Under the pieces are notes generated by a model, which was not told where the DNA came from, ran no database searches, and was given only the letters and a program-made list of their open reading frames with translations. The position numbers were made by a program, and so were the translations under genes. Below are positions 1 to 7,870 of a stretch of 64,000 nucleotides of DNA, piece by piece (positions within the stretch are counted from its first letter, which is position 1; the number at the start of each line of letters is the position of its first letter). Source of the DNA: Jeotgalibacillus aurantiacus (lineage in GTDB: Bacteria; Bacillota; Bacilli; Bacillales; Jeotgalibacillaceae); contig NZ_JACNMS010000007.1 in the NCBI RefSeq assembly GCF_020595125.1, forward strand, positions 1 to 64,000, given 5' to 3'.

Positions 1-97
1 ACATCCGAGAAGCAAGCTTCTCTTCCGTTCGCTCGACTTGCATGTATTAGGCACGCCGCCAGCGTTCGTCCTGAGCCAGGATCAAACTCTCCGTAAA
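1..97 (-). rRNA. 16S ribosomal RNA, 5' end only (partial)
   Basis: The reverse complement carries the universal 16S start: GAGTTTGATCCTGGCTCAG, then the GACGAACGCTGGCGGCGTGC segment and the first variable region. Only about the first 97 nt of the mature RNA lie in the window; the gene continues beyond base 1. The mature 5' end is placed near base 97 by analogy with Bacillus 16S. The variable stretch (hairpin around AGAAGCTTGCTTCT) fits Bacillales but does not identify the genus. Confidence 0.97.
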
Positions 98-226
98 GTG
101 TTTGAAAAGCTCATTGTCTTTTTTATTCGAAAAAGACTTAAAATCTTAAACGTTGACGTTTGGTTGTTTAGTTTTCAAGGTTCAATCTTGCAAAAGTGCT
201 TGTTTTTTTCAATCAAGCGACTTTAT
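98..226 (-). other. rrn leader with boxA-like antitermination/processing region
   Basis: The transcribed spacer between the promoters and 16S holds no protein gene. Reading on the minus strand, 162-185 gives a TTGAACCTTGAAAACTAAAC-type sequence, which resembles the boxA/processing region of Bacillus rRNA leaders. The rest is AT-rich. The small + strand ORF that crosses this leader and the 16S end is an artefact. Confidence 0.6.
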
Positions 227-227
227 C

Positions 228-256
228 ATCTTACATCCTGAAGCCTTTCGTGTCAA
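228..256 (-). promoter_or_regulatory. rrn promoter P2 (sigma-A)
   Basis: On the minus strand: TTGACA (251-256), a 17-bp spacer, TAAGAT (228-233). The -35 is perfect and the -10 near-consensus, as expected for a Bacillus rRNA P2 promoter about 130 bp upstream of mature 16S. Confidence 0.85.
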
Positions 257-326
257 CACTTTTTTCAACTTTTCAAGTTGTGTTTTTCAGTGTTGATGTT
301 GTCCGGCTTTCTTAAGGACAGGTAAT

Positions 327-355
327 AATATATCACGCATTTTTTTATCATGCAA
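327..355 (-). promoter_or_regulatory. rrn promoter P1 (sigma-A)
   Basis: On the minus strand: TTGCAT (350-355), 17-bp spacer, TATATT (327-332), lying about 100 bp upstream of P2. Tandem rRNA promoters at this spacing are the usual Bacillus arrangement. The -35 is weaker than in P2. Confidence 0.65.
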
Positions 356-474
356 TACTTTTATTATACTTTTTTAAAAAAACTTTTATCCCGATCAAAA
401 CTTTGAATAGATCCACTGTTAGGTCTCATTTTAGAAGAGTTTAATTATAAAACGAACATGACGATAACACCATA

Positions 475-1368
475 CTAATTTTCTATCGGCTTTTTTGTTT
501 TCCTCATTGATAGAATAAACGAACCAAGACCGGCTAAAATGATTGAACCACCAACTGCCTGGGACAGACTAACCCCTTCGTTTAATATCAGGTAGGCAAA
601 GATGGTTGCTCCCACAGGTTCAAATAGGATGGCCATTGAAATGACCGTTGTGCTCACCCACTTGATCGACCAGTTGAATAATGAATGACCGAGAAGTGTC
701 GGTAATATGGCTAAAGAGATAAACAATATCCATTCCTGTTGCGGGAAAGGTCCGAGAGATTCACCCTTTAAAAGAACGTAAACGAATAAGACCATAGAAC
801 TGATGCTGTAGAGAATAAATGTATATGTAAGCAGAGACAACCTCTTCCTTACACTTTGTCCGAAAAGTAAATACGCAGTAACAAGCGCACATGAAACAAG
901 AGCTAATACATCCCCCCACAACGCAAGTCCACTTACTCTAAAATCACCAAACCCGATCACCACACTGCCGGAGATTGCAATGACAGCTGCCACGACAGCA
1001 CCAGGTGTGAACCGTTCTCCAAAGAAAAAATAAGCACCGACAAAGGCAAACAGAGGCTGCATCGTAACAAGGACGGTAGAGCTTGCAACAGATGTATATT
1101 GAAGAGATTCGAACCATAAAATAAAATGGAAAGCCAAAAAGATTCCGGCGATGCATGTCAGCACCCAGTCTTTTCTGGTGAGATCCTTAAGTTTTGCGGC
1201 TTCTTTAACAAGGAAAAATGGCATCAAAATTAAAGCGCTGAAAAACATCCGGTAAAAAGCAATAACGCCCGGCTCACCGGCAGACAGTTTTACGAGAATG
1301 GCTGAAAATGAAACGGTTATGACACCGACGATGATTGCCAGTGATGCAAGACCTGCTTTGGGCGGCAT
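475..1368 (-). CDS. EamA/DMT-superfamily permease (drug/metabolite transporter type)
   Basis: A 297-residue polytopic membrane protein with about ten hydrophobic segments in two five-helix halves, as in EamA (DUF6) permeases. Seen: a first helix with SFSAILVKLS, the typical EPGVIAFYRMFFSAL segment after it, and the repeated second half (SISSMVLFVYV; STTVISMAILFEPVGATIFAYLIL). Family members export small metabolites or amino acids; the substrate cannot be told. The start is an ATG preceded by GGAGA. It is a single gene on the minus strand, facing the rRNA promoters at its 3' side and divergent from the mgtC-like gene. Confidence 0.9.
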   Translation of the reverse strand: MPPKAGLASLAIIVGVITVSFSAILVKLSAGEPGVIAFYRMFFSALILMPFFLVKEAAKLKDLTRKDWVLTCIAGIFLAFHFILWFESLQYTSVASSTVLVTMQPLFAFVGAYFFFGERFTPGAVVAAVIAISGSVVIGFGDFRVSGLALWGDVLALVSCALVTAYLLFGQSVRKRLSLLTYTFILYSISSMVLFVYVLLKGESLGPFPQQEWILFISLAILPTLLGHSLFNWSIKWVSTTVISMAILFEPVGATIFAYLILNEGVSLSQAVGGSIILAGLGSFILSMRKTKKPIEN

Positions 1369-1464
1369 AGTGAAATCTCCTTTGACGAGTTATAATAAGA
1401 GTAAGATATAACTTATATTACGCTGATTTCATTCCCGTTTCTATTAGAAAAGGAGGAATGTCCT

Positions 1465-2154
1465 GTGGTATATGATGAACTGATCTTCGTAAAGCTTGGA
1501 CTCACCGCTATACTTGGGCTTGTAATCGGAATTGAACGGGAATTAAAAAGAAAACCGGTCGGCATGAAAACATCGTTGGTTATATCAATCGTAAGCTGTT
1601 TACTGACGATTGTTTCCATCGAATCCGCCTATACATTTAGTGGTGACCCTGACGTAAATATAACAATGGATCCTCTGAGACTTGCAGCGCAGATCGTCTC
1701 AGGTATCGGTTTTCTCGGAGCTGGCGTTATTCTCCACAAAGGTAATGATACGATTTCCGGTCTTACGACTGCTGCGATTATCTGGGGTGCTGCCGGAGTA
1801 GGGATTGCCGTTGGTGCCGGATTTTTCATCGAGGCGATTCTCGGTGTGATCCTGATTATCATCAGCGTTGAATTTCTTCCCGTCATCTTCAAATGGACAG
1901 GTCCAGCTAGATTCAGGGAAAGAGAAATCTATCTGAAAGTCATGCTCAATGATGCTTCTAAAGGAAAACAAATTCTTGAAGCGTTAAGACAGCATCACGT
2001 TAAAATTGATCAGATCAGACTGAAGGATACGCGCGATCACCTTCACATGATTGAATTGCACGCTGCTATTTCGAGTAAAAGTACAGTTACTGAATTATAT
2101 GAATACATCGTTGCACTGGAGCATGTAGCAGGTGCTGAGATTGAGACCAGATAA
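1465..2154 (+). CDS. MgtC/SapB family membrane protein
   Basis: 229 residues. The N-terminal half holds four or five hydrophobic segments with the MgtC/SapB signature GLVIGIERELKRKPVGMKT near residue 15 and QIVSGIGFLGAGVI near residue 75. The C-terminal ~80 residues form a soluble ACT-like domain. MgtC proteins are linked to Mg2+ limitation and inhibition of F-type ATPase in pathogens; in soil bacilli the role is unclear. The start is GTG, chosen because a very strong AAAGGAGG lies 8 nt upstream. Monocistronic, ended by the hairpin at 2176-2211. Confidence 0.88.
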   Translation: MVYDELIFVKLGLTAILGLVIGIERELKRKPVGMKTSLVISIVSCLLTIVSIESAYTFSGDPDVNITMDPLRLAAQIVSGIGFLGAGVILHKGNDTISGLTTAAIIWGAAGVGIAVGAGFFIEAILGVILIIISVEFLPVIFKWTGPARFREREIYLKVMLNDASKGKQILEALRQHHVKIDQIRLKDTRDHLHMIELHAAISSKSTVTELYEYIVALEHVAGAEIETR

Positions 2155-2175
2155 GCAAATACAAACATCGCATAC

Positions 2176-2211
2176 AAAAAAGGCTTCAGGGGATTCCCTG
2201 AAGCCTTTTTT
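2176..2211 (+). terminator. Rho-independent terminator after the mgtC-like gene
   Basis: Eleven-bp stem AGGCTTCAGGG/CCCTGAAGCCT with a 4-nt loop, flanked by A and T runs, so it can work on either strand. Confidence 0.9.
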
Positions 2212-2249
2212 GTATTGAAAATCCTCAGACATCAATGCTGAGTCAGGTA

Positions 2250-2321
2250 TGGAGCTAAGGGGATTCGAACCCCTGACCTCTTCGCTGCCAGCGAAGCATT
2301 CTCCCGCTGAACTATAGCCCC
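2250..2321 (-). tRNA. tRNA-Ala (GGC anticodon)
   Basis: The minus strand folds as a full cloverleaf: acceptor GGGGCTA/TAGCTCC, D stem GTTC/GAAT, anticodon stem CTTCG/CGAAG with loop CTGGCAG (anticodon GGC, reads GCC), T arm GGGGTTCGAATCCCC, discriminator A. CCA is not encoded: TACC follows the discriminator. It is a lone tRNA, not in a cluster. Confidence 0.95.
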
Positions 2322-2418
2322 GCGACATTTTTTATTTTACCGCTCTGCCACCTGCCTTTCAAGTATTAATTGAAAGTTTTTTCACCTTCCAGGCAATACT
2401 GAACGTGAGGTGATTAAG

Positions 2419-3165
2419 TTGCACATTCCTGAGATCGGCAGAATGCCAAGATGGTTATTCTTACTGACATCCGTCATCCTGCTCGTGGCAGCTTCAGGTT
2501 CCATTATTCATTTAATCGAGCCCGAAACATTTCCAACGGTTACGGACGGATTCTGGTGGGTTTTCATTACCATTTCAACGGTTGGTTATGGAGACCTGGT
2601 CCCTTCCTCTGCACCCGGAAGAATGCTTGCTGTCTTTACGATGCTGATAGGGGCAGGACTGATCTCTGCCTATTTCTTTACTGCCGCTTCCTTTATGCTG
2701 AACAGGCAGACAAAGGTAGAATCAGGTTCACTGAAAACAAACTGCACAGACCATACGATCGTCATAGGGTGGAATGCAAGGTCCTATTATTTAATTGAAC
2801 AATTAGGCAATCAGCCCGTTGTGTTAATTGACTTTTCATTATCCGTACATCCTTTGCTTCATCTCCCACATGTGAGATTTATCCATGGCGTCCCTCATTC
2901 ACCCGGCGTATTGGAACGGGCAGGAATGCCACTCGCGAGATCAGTTGTCATTACGGCTGACCAGTATTTAAATGAGGAAGCGGCTGATGCACAGACAATT
3001 TTGACGATATTATCAGCAAAAAGGATGAACCCATCCGTCTTGTGCATCGCCGAGCTTGTTTCCGGCCATTTATCAGATCACGCCCTGGCAGCAGGAGCTG
3101 ATAAACTGATTGAATCAAAACAAGTGCTAGGGAACGCATTGGTCATGGAAGTAAGGGATACTTAA
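2419..3165 (+). CDS. yugO: Potassium channel protein with pore loop and RCK-like domain (YugO type)
   Basis: 248 residues. Two membrane helices flank a pore loop with the K+ filter TVGYGD (near residue 55); a cytoplasmic Rossmann/RCK-like domain follows (HTIVIGWNARSYYLIEQL). In B. subtilis YugO is the K+ channel behind biofilm electrical signalling, and the gene also neighbours yugN and pgi there. An in-frame GTG lies at 2410, but GAGGTGAT is ideally spaced for the TTG at 2419, so TTG is preferred. Its stop codon overlaps that of convergent yugN by 3-4 nt. Confidence 0.9.
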   Translation: MHIPEIGRMPRWLFLLTSVILLVAASGSIIHLIEPETFPTVTDGFWWVFITISTVGYGDLVPSSAPGRMLAVFTMLIGAGLISAYFFTAASFMLNRQTKVESGSLKTNCTDHTIVIGWNARSYYLIEQLGNQPVVLIDFSLSVHPLLHLPHVRFIHGVPHSPGVLERAGMPLARSVVITADQYLNEEAADAQTILTILSAKRMNPSVLCIAELVSGHLSDHALAAGADKLIESKQVLGNALVMEVRDT

Positions 3166-3563
3166 GAAAGTATATCCTCCACTTTTCTCAAAATACGCTC
3201 TCCTTCAGCCACATAAGCAGAAGAGAGCGTTGCATCTTCATCCACCGGTGACTGAAACTGATTAAATGAAGCCTGGATATTTCCCGAAGAACCCTCAATA
3301 TCAACATCATCCTGGTATTGGTGGGCAAGCAGAAAAGGCTGTCTGAATTCCACATACGCCTCCTGTCTGTCCAGCTCTCCTGAAACAGGCTTAAAAGGAA
3401 GCCTTAAATGAACATAAGTGCCTTCAAGCGCCAATGGATAATCAAAGCTTCCGTGGTCATAATCCCAGCCGCCTCCGATGGCGAACCCCTCAGGCTTCAA
3501 TTTTTCTTCAAGTAAATATAACGGAAACACTTTCCCTTCAAGATCAGATGAATAAGCATGCAC
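3162..3563 (-). CDS. yugN: YugN-like family protein
   Basis: About 133 residues, cytoplasmic, with the YugN-like pattern LEEKLKPEGFAIGGGWDYDH near the N terminus. Biochemical role unknown. The open frame extends to an ATG at 3611, but AAAGGAG sits 8 nt before the GTG at 3561-3563, and that start matches the remembered length of YugN, so it is chosen. The 3' end overlaps the yugO stop tail-to-tail. Confidence 0.8.
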   Translation of the reverse strand: MHAYSSDLEGKVFPLYLLEEKLKPEGFAIGGGWDYDHGSFDYPLALEGTYVHLRLPFKPVSGELDRQEAYVEFRQPFLLAHQYQDDVDIEGSSGNIQASFNQFQSPVDEDATLSSAYVAEGERILRKVEDILS

Positions 3564-3651
3564 AGCAACCACTCCTTTTTCACCTAGCTTACCCCGCATC
3601 CCCCAATTCATGTAACACCATCAGCCTAAGTACTTCCTCTTGAAAAAACAA

Positions 3652-3680
3652 AAAAACTGACCGAAGTCAGCTTTTTGTCA
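3652..3680 (-). terminator. Terminator downstream of pgi
   Basis: On the minus strand, a CTGAC-TTCG-GTCAG hairpin followed by a run of seven T. It lies between pgi and yugN, with a copy of the long palindromic element between it and pgi. Confidence 0.7.
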
Positions 3681-3733
3681 GGGTGTTCATTCTATCTTAA
3701 TTACATTTGATTGCGTTCCTTAAAAATTTAAAA

Positions 3734-3970
3734 GTGCCGGGCACATCCGGAGACTCCTGTGGCGGAAAGGGTCAGGTGAAACCGACTGGGCGAAGCTCAG
3801 GCGGGTTCACCGCCCGGCCTTGGAAAAGCGGAGGCGACTCGTCCAGCCCCGACAAGCATAAGGCGAAGATGAAAAGAGGGCTGACCTTTGCCCTCGTTCA
3901 GCTTTGACTTATGACCTCGAGGTGCTAGTCGCCGCAGCTAGACAAGGAAAACGAAGGAATGAACCGGCAC
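3734..3970 (+). repeat. Long palindromic element, composite A+B form (copy 1)
   Basis: About 237 bp. Left end GTGCCGGGCACATCC, right end GGAATGAACCGGCAC followed by GGTTTT. The outer module A has CTCCTGTGGC and a GGTTCACCGCCCGGCC segment. The nested module B runs from GGCGACTCGTCCAGCCCC to GCTAGTCGCCG. This copy is the most diverged: its terminal stem has mismatches and its A core differs (CCGACTGGGCGAAGCTCAGG). It fills the pgi-yugN spacer. A 66-codon ORF crosses it and is not a gene. Confidence 0.85.
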
Positions 3971-3986
3971 GGTTTTATAGCTTACA

Positions 3987-5336
3987 TTATTTCAAACGTT
4001 TCTCCAGCTCAGCTTTCTTCTCTTCAAAACCAGGCTTACCAAGAAGCGCAAACATATTGACTTTGTAAGCTTCAACTCCCGGCTGATCGAATGGATTTAC
4101 GCCAAGCAGATAACCGCTCATCGCACATGCTTTTTCAAAGAAATACACAAGGTAACCAAAATTGTAGGCATCCATTTCATTGATTTCCACAATCAGGTTC
4201 GGTACGCCCCCGTCATTATGCGCAAGCAATGTTCCCTGGAATGCTTTATTGTTTACAAAATCAACCGTCTCACCAGCCAGATAGTTCAGGCCGTCAAGAT
4301 CGCTGTCTGCTTCTTCAATGGTTAACTCATGACGAGGCTTCGCAACTTTTACAACGGTTTCGAACAGATCACGTCTGCCTTCCTGAACGTACTGTCCAAG
4401 AGAGTGCAGGTCTGTTGAGAAGTTGGCTGATGCAGGGAAAATTCCTTTCAGGTCCTTCCCTTCACTTTCGCCAAACAGCTGCTTCCACCACTCATTGAAA
4501 TATTGGAGACCCGGCTCATAGTTAATGAGCATCTCAATTGTTTTTCCTTTGTTGTAAAGGATATTACGGATTGCCGCGTACTGATAAGCACCGTTCTCAG
4601 AAAGCTCGGAAGAACTGTATTCTTCACGTGCATCTGCAGCACCTTTCATCATCGCTTCGATATCGATGCCGGCTGCTGCAATTGGCAGAAGACCTACTGC
4701 AGTCAGGACAGAGTAACGTCCACCCACATCATCAGGTACTACAAATGTTTCAAAGCCTTCTTCAGAAGCTAATGTTTTCAGTGCGCCTTTTGCTTTATCC
4801 GTTGTTGCATAAATGCGTGACTTCGCTTCTTCTTTTCCGTACTTTTCTTCAAGCAGCTTTCTGAAGATACGGAAGGCGATCGCAGGTTCTGTCGTTGTTC
4901 CTGATTTTGAAATGACGTTAATGGAGAAATCCTTGCCTTCAAGCAGGTCCATCAGATCTCTCATATAAGTGGAGCTGATATTGTTTCCAACAAACAGCAC
5001 CTGTGGAGATTTACGCTGCTTTTTAGACAGTGCATTGTAAAAGCTGTGGTTCAGCATTTCAAGTGCAGCACGCGCTCCAAGGTATGAACCGCCGATTCCA
5101 ACCACTAAAAGAACATCAGAGTCATTGCGGATTTTTTCAGCAGACTTTTGAATGCGGGCAAATTCTTCTTTATCATAATCAACTGGAAGATCAATCCATC
5201 CTAAAAAGTCACTTCCTGCACCCGTACCTTCATGAAGGGTGTGGTGAGCCTGTTTCACTGTATCCTGTAAATACGTTAATTCATGTTCGCCGAAAAAATC
5301 CAGCGCGTTTGAGTAATCAAAACGAATTGAAGTCAT
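3987..5336 (-). CDS. pgi: Glucose-6-phosphate isomerase
   Basis: 449 residues, full length for the bacillar enzyme. It interconverts glucose 6-phosphate and fructose 6-phosphate in glycolysis. Seen: the sugar-phosphate binding [14 protein letters not shown] near residue 80, [10 protein letters not shown] near residue 145 and a conserved C-terminal segment containing GVEAYKVNM. The ATG follows GGAGGATAAACGAT. In B. subtilis the pgi gene (yugL) lies in the same neighbourhood with yugN, yugO and yugJK. Transcribed alone on the minus strand; palindromic elements lie on both sides. Confidence 0.97.
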   Translation of the reverse strand: MTSIRFDYSNALDFFGEHELTYLQDTVKQAHHTLHEGTGAGSDFLGWIDLPVDYDKEEFARIQKSAEKIRNDSDVLLVVGIGGSYLGARAALEMLNHSFYNALSKKQRKSPQVLFVGNNISSTYMRDLMDLLEGKDFSINVISKSGTTTEPAIAFRIFRKLLEEKYGKEEAKSRIYATTDKAKGALKTLASEEGFETFVVPDDVGGRYSVLTAVGLLPIAAAGIDIEAMMKGAADAREEYSSSELSENGAYQYAAIRNILYNKGKTIEMLINYEPGLQYFNEWWKQLFGESEGKDLKGIFPASANFSTDLHSLGQYVQEGRRDLFETVVKVAKPRHELTIEEADSDLDGLNYLAGETVDFVNNKAFQGTLLAHNDGGVPNLIVEINEMDAYNFGYLVYFFEKACAMSGYLLGVNPFDQPGVEAYKVNMFALLGKPGFEEKKAELEKRLK

Positions 5337-5464
5337 ATCGTTTATCCTCCGTTTTTTGTAGTTATCTGTTTACACTTTATATGATGTTGTTTTGATTATC
5401 AAGAAAGGTCCTGTATGTAAACGGATACAATTGAAAATCATCAATATTGATTGGTTTTGAAACC

Positions 5465-5704
5465 GTGCCAGGTCATCCCTTCGCTTTCCTTTGTCTAGCT
5501 CCGGCGACTAGCCCCTCGAGGTCATAAGTCAAAGCTGAACGAGGGTATAAGGCAACCCTCTTTTCATCTTCGCCTTATGCTTGTCGGGGCTGGACGAGTC
5601 GCCTCCGCTTTTCCGCGGCCGCGCGGTGAGCCAGCTAATGCTCCGCATTACGCTGTCTCACCTGTCGCTTTTCCGCCGCAGGAGTCTACGGAATGACCTG
5701 GCAC
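5465..5704 (-). repeat. Long palindromic element, composite A+B form (copy 2)
   Basis: About 240 bp, reverse orientation (begins AAACCGTGCC, ends GGCACTC). The terminal stem is GTGCCAGGTCATCCC against GGAATGACCTGGCAC: the pair that is G-C in copies 4 and 6 is A-T here, still complementary. Module B is nested between TTTGTCTAGCTCCGGCGACTA and GGACGAGTCGCCTCCGC. Lies between pgi and the alcohol dehydrogenase. Confidence 0.88.
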
Positions 5705-5810
5705 TCTTGATTTAAATTTTTTTCACTACTTTTTATAAATCAGTCAAAAACACAAATTGCTTTAGACATGATAAAATCATTACTTATTTAAAAAATTTCT
5801 ACACACACAA

Positions 5811-5848
5811 AAAGAGGGTATCACTTAAAAAGTGAAATACCCTCTTTC
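5811..5848 (-). terminator. Terminator downstream of the alcohol dehydrogenase
   Basis: Long stem AAAGAGGGTATCACTT paired with AAGTGAAATACCCTCTTT, flanked by A and T runs on both sides. Confidence 0.85.
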
Positions 5849-5902
5849 TTAAAACACACGGTGAGATTTTCTATCTTCACCAGCTTAATCATTACGTTGG
5901 TT

Positions 5903-7066
5903 TTATAGTGATGCTGTCAGAATCTGAACAACGTCATCTTTGTTCAGCTTTTTGAAGTTACCGAATTCCCCGTTTATCATTGCTTTGTCAGCCATGACGT
6001 CGATTTTGTCATCTCCGATTTCGTAATCAGCAAGTGTTGATGGTGCACCGATTTCAGTCCAGAACTGACGCAGACGCTCGATCCCTTCTTCACCGATCTG
6101 ACGGTCAGATTTACCTTCAGGGTCAACGCCGAATACACGAACTGCCATTTGAGCAAAACGCGCTTCGTTAACTTCAAGGTTGTGCTTCATCCAGTTCGGG
6201 AACAGGATCGCAAGGCCCCCGGCATGAGGAATATCATACACAGCAGATACCGCATGCTCAATGTTATGAGATGCCCAGTCTCCTCTGTAGCCCATCTGAA
6301 GCATTCCATTCAGTGCAAGTGTACCACTGTAAAGGATCGTTTCACGCAGCTCGTAATTTTCAAGGTCATTAACAAGCTTTGGTGCTGTTTCAATGACTGT
6401 ACGAAGTACACCCTCGATCAGCTGATCCTGCACAGGTGTATTTTTTGTGTTGTGGTAATATTGCTCGAACAAGTGGGACATCATATCCACAATCCCGTAA
6501 ATCGTCTGATCCTGTGGTACAGTAAATGTATTTTGAGGATCAAGAATAGAGAATTTCGGGAATGTTACAGGGCTTCCCCAGCCGTATTTTTCCTGTGTTT
6601 CGGCATTCGTAATAACGGATCCTGCATTCATTTCAGAACCAGTTGCCGCAAGCGTTAAGACCGTACCAAATGGCAGTGCTTCTTTAGCGAACGCTTTTTT
6701 CGTCACAAGATCCCACGCTTCTCCATCATACTTAGCACCGGCAGCAATCAGCTTCGTGCAGTCAATAACACTTCCGCCTCCTACCGCTAAAATGAATTCA
6801 ATTCCTTCTTCTTTACAAATCTTGATTCCTTTTTCAGCTGTCGTTAAGCGCGGGTTTGGTTCAACGCCTGATAATTCATGAACCTCAGCCCCAATTTCCT
6901 TAAGCAGGCCAGTAACCTGATCATATAATCCGTTTCTCTTAATGCTTCCTCCACCATAAACGAGTAGCACTTTATTTCCGTATTGCGGAACCTGTTCTTT
7001 TAATTGCTCCACCTGGTCTTTACCAAAGATCAGTTTTGTCGGGTTATAAAACGTAAATGTTTCCAT
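5903..7066 (-). CDS. yugJ: Iron-containing alcohol dehydrogenase, NADH-dependent butanol dehydrogenase type (YugJ/YugK)
   Basis: 387 residues. Group III iron-dependent alcohol dehydrogenase of the BdhA/YqhD type: NAD(P)-binding [16 protein letters not shown] near residue 38, cofactor loop [13 protein letters not shown] near 93, LAATGSEMN near 140, and metal-binding histidines in [21 protein letters not shown] and DIPHAGG. Probably reduces aldehydes at the expense of NAD(P)H. B. subtilis has a yugJ-yugK pair here and this window one copy, so J versus K is not resolved. ATG at 7066 is preferred over the TTG just before it because AGGAGG lies 8 nt upstream. Confidence 0.9.
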   Translation of the reverse strand: METFTFYNPTKLIFGKDQVEQLKEQVPQYGNKVLLVYGGGSIKRNGLYDQVTGLLKEIGAEVHELSGVEPNPRLTTAEKGIKICKEEGIEFILAVGGGSVIDCTKLIAAGAKYDGEAWDLVTKKAFAKEALPFGTVLTLAATGSEMNAGSVITNAETQEKYGWGSPVTFPKFSILDPQNTFTVPQDQTIYGIVDMMSHLFEQYYHNTKNTPVQDQLIEGVLRTVIETAPKLVNDLENYELRETILYSGTLALNGMLQMGYRGDWASHNIEHAVSAVYDIPHAGGLAILFPNWMKHNLEVNEARFAQMAVRVFGVDPEGKSDRQIGEEGIERLRQFWTEIGAPSTLADYEIGDDKIDVMADKAMINGEFGNFKKLNKDDVVQILTASL

Positions 7067-7237
7067 CAATTCCGCCTCCTAAAACATTTGTGCAAACAGT
7101 ATGACTGTTCGTCACATTTCCTTTTTCCATCCAATATTATCATCCATTCATACGATGAATGCAAAGAAGATGCTCGCGTATATTCTTACCCGCTCTGGAT
7201 AAACTACAAACGACCCTGATAAAAAGGAGGCGTTAAA

Positions 7238-7477
7238 ATGAGTGCCATTCAGCGAATTGCATTAGTGTTGACGATTATCGGTGCTTTAAACTGGGGACTT
7301 ATCGGATTCTTCCAATTTGATGCAGTAGCGGCCCTTTTCGGGGGACAGGACTCAGCTATTTCACGGGTTATTTACGGCCTGGTCGGAATCGCCGGTCTGA
7401 TCAACCTTGGCCTTCTGTTCAAAACGGATGATGAACGTGTGATCCGTACAGAACGCGAACCGGAACCTGTAAGATAA
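7238..7477 (+). CDS. yuzA: DUF378 small membrane protein (YuzA type)
   Basis: 79 residues with two membrane helices. The DUF378 pattern ALNWGLIGFFQFDAVAALFG is plain, with a charged tail (TEREPEPVR). Function unknown. AAGGAGG precedes the ATG by 8 nt, and a strong terminator follows. In B. subtilis yuzA also lies beside yugJ/yugK. Confidence 0.88.
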   Translation: MSAIQRIALVLTIIGALNWGLIGFFQFDAVAALFGGQDSAISRVIYGLVGIAGLINLGLLFKTDDERVIRTEREPEPVR

Positions 7478-7500
7478 TCAGTCAGTCACACTGCACAAAA

Positions 7501-7537
7501 AAACACCTCAAAATCGAAATCGATTTTGAGGTGTTTT
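7501..7537 (+). terminator. Terminator after yuzA
   Basis: Sixteen-bp perfect stem AAACACCTCAAAATCG/CGATTTTGAGGTGTTT with AAAT loop, A/T runs at both ends. Confidence 0.92.
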
Positions 7538-7551
7538 GAATTGTTGAAGAC

Positions 7552-7870
7552 AGTCCACCGCATACGCCGCTGAACGCTCGCCTCCGCTTTTCTTTATCCA
7601 GCTCCGTCGCCTAGCCCCTCGAGGTCATAAGTCAAAGCTGAACGAGGGCGAAGGTCAGCCCTCTTTTCATCTTCGCCTTAAGCTTGTCGGGGCTGAGCAA
7701 GGCGCCTCCGCTTTTCTTATGTCCAGCTCCGGCTCGCAACGGCTAGTGCGCTTCCCTCAGCTCATTTCGATAAGTCAACATCAGCTCACTTCGTTCGCTG
7801 TGTTTCCTTTATCTTAATCGCTTCAGTCCACCGCATACGCCGCTGAACGCTCGCCTCCGCTTTTCTTTAT
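7552..7870. repeat. Scrambled repeat block: free-standing module B plus a duplicated 47-bp segment
   Basis: A B module in reverse orientation (GTCGCCTAGCCCCTCGAGGTC ... GCTTGTCGGGGCTGAGCAAGGCGCC, about 7608-7706) without the outer A module. It is flanked by CGCCTCCGCTTTTCTT on both sides. A 46-47 bp segment starting CAGTCCACCGCATACGCC and ending GCTTTTCTTTAT occurs at 7552-7598 and again at 7824-7870. The second copy runs into the stop codon of the glutamate dehydrogenase gene. Between them are unrelated short inverted fragments (CAGCTCATTTCG, CAGCTCACTTCGTTCGCTG). Confidence 0.85.

Noticed and set aside
38-241. 67-codon open frame at the left end
   Set aside because: It is antisense to 16S rRNA and its leader.
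3162-3165. Frameshift or fusion between yugO and yugN
   Set aside because: The genes are on opposite strands and simply overlap at their stop codons.
3707-3907. 66-codon open frame inside the palindromic element between yugN and pgi
   Set aside because: It follows repeat sequence, has no ribosome binding site, and equivalent frames in other copies are broken.
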